Shown piece after piece: positions 9,310 to 18,900 of a DNA stretch of 64,000 nucleotides (its first letter is position 1; each line of letters begins with the position of its first letter). The stretch is from Nostoc sp. NIES-4103 (GTDB lineage Bacteria > Cyanobacteriota > Cyanobacteriia > Cyanobacteriales > Nostocaceae): NCBI RefSeq assembly GCF_002368335.1, contig NZ_AP018288.1:2584208-2648207 (forward strand), written 5' to 3'. The notes beneath the pieces were generated by a model. It did not search any database. It saw nothing but the letters and a program-made list of their open reading frames with translations, and was not told the origin of the DNA. A program made the translations under genes and the position numbers.

Positions 9310-9663
9310 GGTCAATCGTGAATTCCAGGTTGGATTTAAGGGCTTCTACTTAATCGAGGGTTGGATTCACTTCACGTGTGAAATTTTTTTGTGGGGAACT
9401 GCCATATATAGATGTGTATAATACAGAGTTCTCTCTCAATTTAGAAAAATCACAGCAATAAAGTAATTTCTGACATCGTGTTTCCATTGAAACTGCATTA
9501 ACCCTCACCTGAGATCCGGGCGAAAACGGAAATACGCATTTACAATACTTATTTTTTATTGATTAAAAATATTATTTTTTAGAATAAATTGATTAAACTC
9601 AGTCAGGTTGTCACCAACCCTGCTTGTCTTCAAAACGGAACGTGAAAGTTTCTCTTCATTCAA

Positions 9664-9927
9664 AAGGTTGCCGCTCAAACTCAACTCACAAATCGTCATA
9701 TAGCAACTGAAAAAACAAGGGATAGATTAACAACACGCACGGTAGAAGTTTTTCATGATTTGAATGGAATATAGCCACACTGGACTGGAATTAAGTCTTT
9801 AATTCGGGTTAAAAGAGTTGGCACAAGAAAAGGTCAAAAATACCATGAGATTGCTGTCTACATCAGTAGCCTCATTTGTACTGCCCAAGAATTTCATCAG
9901 GGTATTGACATTTATTTAGGTATATAA
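9664..9927 (+). pseudogene. ISAs1-family transposase remnant
   Basis: Reading the plus strand from 9664 gives about 87 codons interrupted by one in-frame TAG at 9772-9774 and ended by TAA at 9925. The translation includes EKTRDRLTTRTVEVFHDL, then the stop, then RVKRVGTRKGQKYHEIAVY and ISSLICTAQEFHQGI. These match the C-terminal third of ISAs1/H-repeat transposases, where R-VGTRKG and YYISSL-A-EF--GIRGHW are conserved. The alignment breaks after GI, before the normal HWGIEN motif. No start codon or element ends were found. It is an inactive relic and the first part of the transposase is gone. Confidence 0.75.
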
Positions 9928-10126
9928 AAATCTGACTTTTCACGGGATCTGGAAAACCCCGCTTCCATTCCTCTCACGCCAGTTTGCTCAAGTCGGGAAA
10001 CCCGCCCACGCAACTGGCTCCCCTACAAGGAGGAGCCACTGCGAAGAGCGCGCTTTGCCAACAGACGAGCGCATGTGGCGTCAGAGGCTTTAATTACTCC
10101 CCCTTCCCTTGAAGGGAACTCGGGGC

Positions 10127-10163
10127 CCCCATTAAATTAGGGCTAAGCCCTAATTTAATGGGG
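10127..10163. repeat. 37-base palindrome upstream of psbA
   Basis: A near-perfect inverted repeat. The left arm runs from CCCC at 10127 through ATTAAATTAGGGCT; the right arm AGCCCTAATTTAAT ends in GGGG at about 10163. Only one base lies between the arms. It could fold into a very stable hairpin. It lies about 150 bases before the candidate psbA promoter, among other dispersed repeats. Confidence 0.7.
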
Positions 10164-10311
10164 ATTAGGGTCAGGGGGGGTGCGGGGTTAGGTCTGGCAA
10201 TAATTTCCCTGTTCCCTCTTGAAGACCACAACATCAAACATCCTCTAACACTTGCAAAATCAAGGTTTGGGAGCTTTGCACAGGATTGTTAAGATTTTTT
10301 TCTCAAAATAC

Positions 10312-10340
10312 TTTACAAAACGCAATAATTGCTTTACATT
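10312..10340 (+). promoter_or_regulatory. Candidate psbA promoter
   Basis: TTTACA (10312-10317) and TACATT (10335-10340) are spaced by exactly 17 bases and resemble sigma-70-type -35 and -10 elements. A start near 10347 would leave a leader of about 50 bases before the psbA ATG, a usual size for cyanobacterial psbA genes. The leader is A/C rich with no strong ribosome-binding site. This is inferred from spacing only. Confidence 0.45.
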
Positions 10341-10398
10341 AGTTTACAGGTAGAAACACCTAACAAATTTATAAACAACAAACCGCACTTATAAAGCC

Positions 10399-11481
10399 AT
10401 GACAGCAACCTTACAAAGACGCGAAAGCGCCAACGTATGGGAGCAGTTCTGCAACTGGATCACCAGCACCAACAACCGCCTCTACATCGGCTGGTTCGGC
10501 GTACTCATGATCCCTACCTTGCTAGCTGCAACCACCTGCTTCATCATCGCCTTCATCGCCGCACCTCCCGTAGACATCGATGGTATCCGCGAACCAGTAG
10601 CAGGTTCCCTACTGTATGGAAACAACATCATCTCCGGAGCAGTAGTACCTTCCTCCAACGCAATTGGTTTACACTTCTACCCAATTTGGGAAGCAGCATC
10701 TCTTGATGAATGGTTGTACAACGGTGGTCCTTACCAATTGGTAATCTTCCACTTCCTGACCGGCGTATTCTGCTACCTAGGTCGTGAATGGGAACTGTCC
10801 TACCGCTTAGGAATGCGTCCTTGGATCTGCCTAGCATTCTCAGCACCTGTTGCTGCTGCAACCGCAGTATTCTTGATTTACCCAATCGGTCAAGGTTCCT
10901 TCTCTGACGGTATGCCCTTGGGTATCTCCGGAACCTTCAACTTCATGATCGTCTTCCAAGCAGAACACAACATCCTCATGCACCCCTTCCACATGTTAGG
11001 AGTGGCTGGTGTATTCGGTGGAAGTCTATTCTCTGCAATGCACGGTTCTCTAGTAACCTCTTCCTTGGTTCGTGAAACCACCGAAAACGAATCCCAAAAC
11101 TACGGATACAAATTCGGTCAAGAAGAAGAAACCTACAACATCGTAGCTGCTCACGGTTACTTCGGTCGTCTAATCTTCCAATACGCATCCTTCAACAACA
11201 GCCGCAGCTTGCACTTCTTCTTGGCTGCTTGGCCTGTAATCGGAATCTGGTTCACCGCACTGGGTGTAAGCACAATGGCGTTCAACTTGAACGGCTTCAA
11301 CTTCAACCAGTCTGTGATTGATTCCCAAGGTCGTGTGATTAACACCTGGGCTGATATCATCAACCGCGCTAACTTGGGTATGGAAGTAATGCACGAGCGT
11401 AATGCTCACAACTTCCCCTTAGACTTGGCTGCTGGTGATGTTGCTCCTGTTGCTATCAGCGCTCCTGCTATCAACGGTTAA
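10399..11481 (+). CDS. psbA: Photosystem II D1 protein
   Basis: D1 reaction-centre protein, 360 residues, the full cyanobacterial length with five transmembrane helices in the thylakoid membrane. Functional residues seen by counting are Tyr161 (TyrZ), Asp170, Glu189, His190, His198 (P680 ligand), His215 and His272 (non-haem iron), Ser264 (QB/herbicide pocket), and His332, Glu333, His337, Asp342 and Ala344 (Mn cluster and carboxyl end). The sequence continues 16 residues past Ala344, the extension removed by CtpA. Residue 130 is Glu, as in high-light (D1:2-type) isoforms, rather than the Gln of low-light D1:1. Codon use is strongly biased to C-ending codons (AAC, TTC, ATC), as expected for a very highly expressed gene. 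Confidence 0.99.
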   Translation: MTATLQRRESANVWEQFCNWITSTNNRLYIGWFGVLMIPTLLAATTCFIIAFIAAPPVDIDGIREPVAGSLLYGNNIISGAVVPSSNAIGLHFYPIWEAASLDEWLYNGGPYQLVIFHFLTGVFCYLGREWELSYRLGMRPWICLAFSAPVAAATAVFLIYPIGQGSFSDGMPLGISGTFNFMIVFQAEHNILMHPFHMLGVAGVFGGSLFSAMHGSLVTSSLVRETTENESQNYGYKFGQEEETYNIVAAHGYFGRLIFQYASFNNSRSLHFFLAAWPVIGIWFTALGVSTMAFNLNGFNFNQSVIDSQGRVINTWADIINRANLGMEVMHERNAHNFPLDLAAGDVAPVAISAPAING

Positions 11482-11504
11482 TTCTTAGCCACGTCGAATA
11501 AAAC

Positions 11505-11537
11505 AAAAAGCGCTCTCCTTCTGGGGGGGCGCTTTTT
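11505..11537 (+). terminator. Rho-independent terminator of psbA
   Basis: AAAAAGCGC (11505-11513) and GCGCTTTTT (11529-11537) pair perfectly around a loop and end in a T run, 24 bases after the psbA stop codon. Confidence 0.88.
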
Positions 11538-11550
11538 GGTATCGGGCTTC

Positions 11551-11711
11551 AATTAACGTGAGACAGATTTAAAAGACCCCGCTTCCATTCCTCTCCCCTG
11601 AAAGGATAGAGGCTTCAAAACCTTAATTTTTCGTTCTTTATCCAGAATTTTAAAGCCCCTGTCTGCGTCAAAGAGGGCTTGGGGAGAGGTTCATCGAACT
11701 CACGTTTAATT
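11551..11711. repeat. MITE-like element with ATTAACGTGAG ends
   Basis: About 160 bases bounded by ATTAACGTGAG (from 11552) and its near-complement CTCACGTTTAAT (to about 11710). The inside contains CCCCGCTTCCATTCCTCTCC and GAGGGCTTGGGGAGAGG, and the first of these also occurs upstream of psbA. There is no coding capacity. Interpreted as a small non-autonomous repeat; the family name is not known to me. Confidence 0.45.
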
Positions 11712-11716
11712 ACAAA

Positions 11717-12640
11717 TTAGTATAGTCGCTGTTCCATACCAACATTGCCCTGCAAGCCGCCAGTGTGTACCAGCAGCAAGCGATCGCCTTTTTGAAAAAA
11801 TCCTCGTTGTAGCAAATCCATTACTCCATAAAACATTTTAGCGGTATACACGTAATCGAGCGGGATGTCATATTCCTGCTGAAACTGCTGGCTAAACAGT
11901 AACAGTTCATCATTCACCTTTGCATAACCGCCCATATGATAATCACACATCAATTGCCAGAATGCCGGAGAATTTGATGGTTTCGGCAAACCAGAGGCCA
12001 GGTAATTCTTCAGCAGGCTATTGATTTCCTCGGCGAGAAATGCACCGTCTTTGAGTACAGGAAAACCTAGCACTCGTTGCGTTTGATGCAGTGAAAGCGC
12101 GATACCGGCTAGAGTTGTACCTGTACCGCAAGCCACGCAGATATAATCAAATGCTGTCGCTTCGCTAGCTATCTCCATACAGCCGCGCACACCATTCAAA
12201 TTGCTACCGCCTTCGGGAATAATAAACACTTCACCAAAACGTTGCTTTAATTCTTCGTGTAACGCTGTTGTGTTTCGTTGTCGGTATTCATTGCGGCCAA
12301 GATACACTAGTTGCATACCTTGTTGTACAGCAAAATGCAAAGTAGGATTCAACGGTAGCCTTTCTTCACCACGAATTACACCGATGGTACGAAATCCAAA
12401 AAGATTACCAGCTGCTGCGGTTGCATAGATGTGGTTAGAATAAGCGCCACCAAAAGTCAGCAGCGTCATCAAATTGTTTTGCTTCGCCTCCAAAAGATTA
12501 TACTTCAGCTTGAACCACTTATTACCATTAACCCACGGGTGCATGAGATCGAGACGCAGCACATATAACTCAACACCAGCGCTGTGGGCGATTTTGCTGT
12601 GGATTTGTTGCGTAGCGAGAGGAGCAAAAGTTAACGACAT
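11717..12640 (-). CDS. PLP-dependent ACC deaminase/D-cysteine desulfhydrase family enzyme
   Basis: A 307-residue fold-type II pyridoxal-phosphate enzyme. The Schiff-base lysine lies in the N-terminal motif RLDLMHPWVNGNKWFKLKY (Lys41). It is followed by the substrate loop FGGAYSNH, EGGSNLNGVRG and the phosphate-binding CGTGTTLAG. The family contains bacterial D-cysteine desulfhydrase, which releases pyruvate, sulfide and ammonia, and ACC deaminase. Many cyanobacterial members are annotated as ACC deaminase without proof. The ATG at 12640 was preferred to a TTG six bases upstream. It is transcribed alone, convergent with psbA, so no operon partner informs on the substrate. Confidence 0.85.
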   Translation of the reverse strand: MSLTFAPLATQQIHSKIAHSAGVELYVLRLDLMHPWVNGNKWFKLKYNLLEAKQNNLMTLLTFGGAYSNHIYATAAAGNLFGFRTIGVIRGEERLPLNPTLHFAVQQGMQLVYLGRNEYRQRNTTALHEELKQRFGEVFIIPEGGSNLNGVRGCMEIASEATAFDYICVACGTGTTLAGIALSLHQTQRVLGFPVLKDGAFLAEEINSLLKNYLASGLPKPSNSPAFWQLMCDYHMGGYAKVNDELLLFSQQFQQEYDIPLDYVYTAKMFYGVMDLLQRGFFQKGDRLLLVHTGGLQGNVGMEQRLY

Positions 12641-12980
12641 GAACAAACAATAATATTTTCAGCTTTGAGCGATCGCTATAAAACCACTCTACAAACTCTT
12701 GGCTTTCTTGGCGACGACAGTTGCAAGGCTGGTTACACTGATCCTCTTTCGGTTAAACTTGCAGTAGTATTTATCACTCTATTTTTTAACTCTTCATAGC
12801 GTCTTGACAATAATTCAGAAAATATATCGATGTAATTAAGGTTGAATCTCAGCAAAATAGCTCTAGGATAATCACTGTCATTTTTTGATTAAGTGTCGTT
12901 ATCTTAAGCAAACAAATCTGGATTATTTTCTCAAAACTTTACTGGATAATAGTTTATTCGACTCTATTATCCAATGTTTC
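12641..12980. other. Divergent intergenic region before the DUF4347/RTX gene
   Basis: Promoter-bearing space between the PLP enzyme (minus) and the giant RTX gene (plus). A stretch at about 12690-12740 (TTGGCTTTCTTGGCGACGACAGTTGC) resembles the dispersed repeat at about 56750. The open frame of the giant gene extends upstream to a TTG at 12885, but 12885-12980 does not look like protein of the family. Confidence 0.4.
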
Positions 12981-15900
12981 ATGTCTGAGCGGCGGGTTTC
13001 AATAACAGTTAAAACTCAAAATTCAACTCATAATTATAATACAATGAATATCAACGATGCAAGCATTATTTTCATTGATGCCTCAGTAGTTAATTACGAA
13101 AAGTTACTTGAGGCTATTGTATCAAAAATAGATAGAGTCATCCTTGACCAAAACCAAGATGGGGTAGAGCAAATTACTGAAGTACTATCACAGCGGCGTG
13201 GAGTTGAAAGTGTATACATTGTCTCTCATGGCTCTCCTGGTTGCCTTTACCTAGGTGATAGTCAACTTAGCCTCAGCACATTGCAACGCTACACCCAGGA
13301 ATTACAAACTTGGTTTTCCCCATCTTCCCATCTCTGCGTTTCTCCATCTCTATTACTTTACGGTTGTAATGTTGCAGCTGGAGACGCTGGCGCAGAATTC
13401 ATTGAGAAGTTGCACAACTTGACAAAAGCTAGCATTGCTGCTTCTGCCAATCTCACAGGTAATGCTGCTTTAGGCGGAGACTGGAAGTTGGAAATTAGGC
13501 GAGGCGAGGTGACAACTGCTGAAGTCTTCAAGCCGCAAGTATTAGAGACTTACAACTTCGTTTTAGCTTCTTCCAATGACAACTTTGCTAACCTAATTGT
13601 ACTTTCTGGTAACTCAGGCAGTAGTGCAGGCAATAATGTAGGAGCCACCAGTGAATTAGGCGAACCAACTCAATCAGGAACTACCAACTCTGTGTGGTGG
13701 AGTTGGACTGCTCCCACTTCTGGAAACGTGATATTTGATACTCTTGGTAGTAACTTGGACACTTACCTTTACGTTTATAAAGGCAATGCTCTCAACAATT
13801 TAACCCTGGTTGCTTCTAACGACGATAGTGGTGGAACTACGGCTAGTAAGGTCAGCTTTGCAGTTACAGCCGGAACAACCTATTATATTTCCGTAGATGG
13901 ATATCAAAGTTATACAGGAAATATTACCTTAAATTATGCTTTCAGTGGAGGCAGTAGTTCTACTAACACCGCCCCCAGTCTCATCGATACCGTAGTTACT
14001 CTCAATTCAGTTAACGAAGATGCTTTAGCACCTGTGGGAACAGTAGGTACTTTAGTCTCTTCTTTAGTCAGTCTGGGTAACAATGTCACCGATCCCAACA
14101 GTGGAGCAGTTACAGGTATTGCTCTGACTGGTGTTGATAGTAGTTACGGTACATGGTGGTATAGTATTAATAATGGAGTCAATTGGTATCAATTAGGTTC
14201 TGTCTCTGAGAATAGCGCTCGTTTGTTAGCTGCGGATGCTAACAGCCGTATATACTTTCAGCCTAACGCTAACTTTAACGGAACTATCAACAACGCCATT
14301 ACCTTCCGTGCTTGGGATCAAACCAGCGGCGTAAATGGTGGTACTGCTAACATTACTTTAGCAGGTGGTTCCACTGCCTTTAGCAATGCTACCGACACAG
14401 CAGCAATTACAGTCAATTCTATTAACGATGCTCCCATTGTGACACGCGGTTATAGCTTCAGTGTGGCTGAGAATCCTATTAACGGAACACTAATTGGTAC
14501 TGTCACAGCAACCGATGTAGATTCCGGTACTATTTCTAACTGGACAATTGCAGGGGGAAATTTTGACTTAGATAACGATGGGAATGCAGCTTTCGCCATC
14601 AATTCTTATACGGGTGATATCTTTGTCAACGATATCGACGACCTCAATTTTCAAACAAACTCCAGCGTCAATTTACAAGTCAACGTCAGCGACGGTATAA
14701 CCACCAGTCAAAACGAAACAGTCACAGTCAAACTTGTGCTTGATCCTGGTGATTTCAACCCCAACTTTGGTAGTGGTGGTAAAGTGATTACCAGCTTCGG
14801 TAGCGATCGCGATCAAGCTAAAAGCGCCGCCATCCAAGCAGATGGTAAAATTGTAGTCTTAGGTTATACCTTTAGCAGTAACTTTAATGACTACGGCAAT
14901 AAATTTGCCTTGACACGCTATAACGTTGATGGCAGTTTGGATACTAGCTTTGGTGATGGCGGTAAATTAATTACAAACATCATCCGCTACAACAACAAAG
15001 AAGCTAGCGTTGCCATTCTGCCAGATGGTAAAATATTAATTGCCGGTTCAGCTTACACTGGCAATAACAATAATGACTTTTTTATTGCCCGCTACAATGT
15101 TGATGGTACAACAGACAGCAGTTTTGGTATTGACGGCAAAGTAATTACTTCCATCAACACTAACACCGATGAAGGCTATAGTTTAGGCATTCAGTTTGAT
15201 GGCAAAATTGTAGTTGCAGGTTCTACCTACAATGGCAGTGACTATGACTTTGCTTTGATACGCTACAACTTTGATGGTAGCCTGGATGATAATTTTGGTA
15301 ATAGTGGCAAAGTCATCACTGCTATAGGTAGTGGTTCTGAAGAGATTAGTAGTCTAGCTATTCAATCAGATGGTAAGATTGTAGTCACTGGATATACAGT
15401 CAGCAACGGTGCTTATGTCTTTGCCCTAGCACGATACAATCTTGATGGTAGCTTAGACAATACCTTTGGTAGCAACGGTAAAGTTATTACCCCAGTGGGT
15501 ACTAGTAGCTTTAGTGAAAGCAACAGTATAGCGATTCAGTCTGATGGCAAAATCGTAGTAGCAGGACAAGCCAACTATGAATTTGCCCTAGTACGCTACA
15601 ACAGTGATGGTAGTGTGGATACTAGCTTTGGTAACAACGGTCAAGTAATTACTGATTTAGGTTCTAGCAGCAGTAGCATTAAAAAGATTGCTATTCAATC
15701 GGACGGTAAAATTGTCGCTAGTGGCTACGCTTTTAATGGTAGCAACATAGACTATACTGATTTTGCTGTAGTCCGTTACAACAGCAATGGTAGCTTAGAT
15801 ACCAGTTTTGGCAATAATGGCAAAGTTATCACCCCCATCAGTAACGGCCTTGATATGGCTGATGATGTTGTGCTGGGTTCCAATGGCAAAATCTTTGTGG

Positions 15901-18900
15901 TGGGTGAGTCCAAAGGCGACTTTGCTGTAGTTAGCTACCTGGGTAATACCCAAAATACATCTCCTACATTAACTGACACCAACATCATCCTCAACTCAGT
16001 TAACGAAGATGCTGATGCACCTATGGGTGCTGTAGGTACTCTTGTTTCCTCTTTGGTAAGCTTAGGCAATAATGTCACCGACTCTAATAGTACAGCAGTT
16101 ACAGGTATTGCTATTATTGGTCTTAGCTCTTCGGGTACTTTATGGTACAGTATTAACAACGGGGCAACTTGGAATTATTTGTCTTCTGCTTCTGAAAATA
16201 ATGCTCGTTTGCTAGCAGCAGATGCTAACACTCGCATTTACTATCAGCCCCCTTCCAATTTCAACGGTATCGACAACAACGCTATAATTTTCCGCGCATG
16301 GGATCAAACCACTGGCGTGAATGGTGGTACGGATGACACCACAATCAACGGTGGTTCTACAGCTTTTAGTAGCACTATCGATAATGCTTCAGTTACGGTG
16401 AATCCTGTTAACGATGCGCCAGTTGTTACACGCGGTTATAGCTTTAGCATTCCTGACAATTTTACAAACGGTACTTTTATTGGTACTGTAACTGCTACTG
16501 ATGTAGATAATACCAGTTTGAACTGGACAATTGTTAGCGGCAATACAGACAAAGATGGCGATGGTAACGCAGCTTTTAATATTAATGCTAATGGAGAGAT
16601 TAGTATAGGCGATCGCGATGACTTTGACCCAGTAACCAACCCTAGTTTTAGTTTACAAGTAAAAGCTAGTGATGGCATTGATGTCGATACCGAAACAGCT
16701 ACTATCAAGCTACTACGCACTGCTGGCGACCTTGACCCCAGCTTTGGTAAAGGCGGTAAAGTAATAACTAATTTGGGAAGCACCTCTGATATTGCTGTCA
16801 GTGTTGCCATTCAAGCTGATGGTAAAATTGTAGTGTTGGGTTACAGCTACACCAGTACTTTAACTTTCTTCGGCAACCAATATGTCCTAACACGTTACAA
16901 CGTTGATGGTACTTTAGATACTACCTTTGGCAACGGCGGTAAAGTCATCACTGCCATCAAACACTATTACACTAATGATGACAGTAGCATTGTCATTTTA
17001 TCAGATGGCAAGATTTTGGTAGCAGGATCTACTTACAATGGTAGTAATGATGATTTTCTGCTAGCCAAGTATAATTCTGATGGCACTTTAGATAGTAGCT
17101 TTGGTAGTGGGGGTAAAGTCACTACTTCTATCAGCAGTGCTAACGATAGGGGTCACAGTGTCGCCGTACAATCTGATGGGAAGATTATTCTTGCGGGTTA
17201 TACTGAAAATGGCAGTAATTATAGTGATTTTGCAGTACTGCGCTACAATACCAACGGTAGCCTAGATAACAGTTTTGGTAATAGTGGCAAAGCTATTACT
17301 GCCATTGGTACGACTTTTGACCAAGCTTACAGTGTCGCCATTCAATCAGATGGTAAGATTGTTGCCTCTGGCTACGTTCATGATAACAGTGGTGTTAGCT
17401 TGGGTCTGGTACGCTACAACAATGATGGCAGTCTAGACAGCAGTTTTGGTAATGGTGGCAAGGTAAGGTCATCAGCTTTGTCTTATGGCTACGCTTATAG
17501 TGTTGCAATTCAGTCCGATGGTAAAATCCTCATAGGAGGAAGTTCTAACGGTTTTACTTTAGTACGTTACAACAGTGATGGTACCGTTGATCCTACCTTT
17601 GGTAATAATGGCATTGCTAATACCAATTTTGATGGCAATGGTGGCATCATTGAAAAAATTGCTATCCAGGCTGACGGTAAGATTGTAGCTACAGGATATA
17701 CTTACGTATACGACACTGCATCATCTGATGCCGACTTTGCTTTAGCACGCTACAACAGTGATGGTAGTTTAGATACTAGCTTTGGTAATGCAGGGAAGAT
17801 AATCACACCTGTTAGCACTCGTCCAGATTATGGTTATGGGTTGGCGCTGCAATCGGACGGCAAAATAGTAGTAGTGGGAGAAGCAAATGGTGATTTTGCC
17901 ATAGTCCGCTATGAAGGAAATTCCACCCCGTCTAATGTCGCTCCTACCATCAACTTACCAGGAACTAACCTGACTTACACTGAAAATGCTCCTGCCATTT
18001 TCATTGATTCTAGTGCAACCGTCACTGACCCAGATTCGCAGAACTTTGACACTGGTAAGCTGACTGTTCACTTCAGTTCTAACGGTACCAGCGATGACCG
18101 TCTTGTGATTCAAAGCAGTACAACAAATAAGATTACAGTCAGTGGTACAGAGATTTTGTATGACACTAGTTTGGTCGCCACCTTCAGTGGCGGTATCGGT
18201 ACTCAAGACTTAGTAATCAACTTTACCTCTAAAGCCACAACTGCGGCTGTTGAAGCATTGCTACGCACCATTAGTTACAGCAATGTCTCAGAAAACCCTG
18301 TAACAACTCCCCGGACTGTCAGCTTTGTTCTTACTGATGGCGACGGTGGTATTAGTACCAGCATTACTAAAACTATTAATGTTAATGCTGTCAATGATGC
18401 GGCTGTAATTACACCGAATCAAAGCTTTAGCGTTAATGAAAGTGTTGCCAATGGTACTGTCGTTGGTACTGTCATTGCTACCGATGTAGATGGCAACAAA
18501 TTCTCCAACTGGACAATTATTAATGGTAACTTGGATAGCGATCGCGATGGTCAAGCAGCCTTTAATATCAACTCTACCACCGGACAAATTACCGCCAACG
18601 ATAGCGACGACCTCGACTTTGAAACTAACCCCAACTTCCAATTACAAGTTACTGTCAGCGACGGCATTAACACCAGCAGCGTACAAGTAATTACAATCAA
18701 CCTGAAAGATATCACTGAAAATACACTGTATGGTACAGCTAATGCCGATCAACTGGTGGGCAGCCTAGGTGATGATATCATCTATGGATTGGAAGGTAGC
18801 GATCGCCTTTATGGAGAAGCAGGCAGAGATACCATCTATGGTGGTGCTGGCAATGACACTATCTATGGTGGTGCTGGTAATGATAAACTCGACGCAGGCG

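Larger units (their letters stand above)
9310..10311. other. Intergenic region upstream of psbA with repeats and a transposase relic
   Basis: About 1 kb without an intact gene. It holds an ISAs1-like transposase fragment (9664-9927). It also holds a G+C-richer stretch (about 9956-10080) made of dispersed repeats, including CCCCGCTTCCATTCCTCTC and CAAGTCGGGAAACCCGCCC. A 37-base palindrome follows at 10127-10163. The CCCCGCTTCC motif recurs just after psbA at about 11577, so psbA is bracketed by copies of the same repeat. Confidence 0.6.

Noticed and set aside
10127..10163. The palindrome as a psbA regulatory operator
   Set aside because: It is too long and too perfect for a usual operator, lies 150 bases before the candidate promoter and sits among dispersed repeats; treated as a repeat.
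12885..12980. Upstream extension of the DUF4347 protein from TTG 12885
   Set aside because: The extra 32 residues (IKCRYLKQTNLDYFLK) do not resemble family N-termini and there is no ribosome-binding site, although the frame is open.
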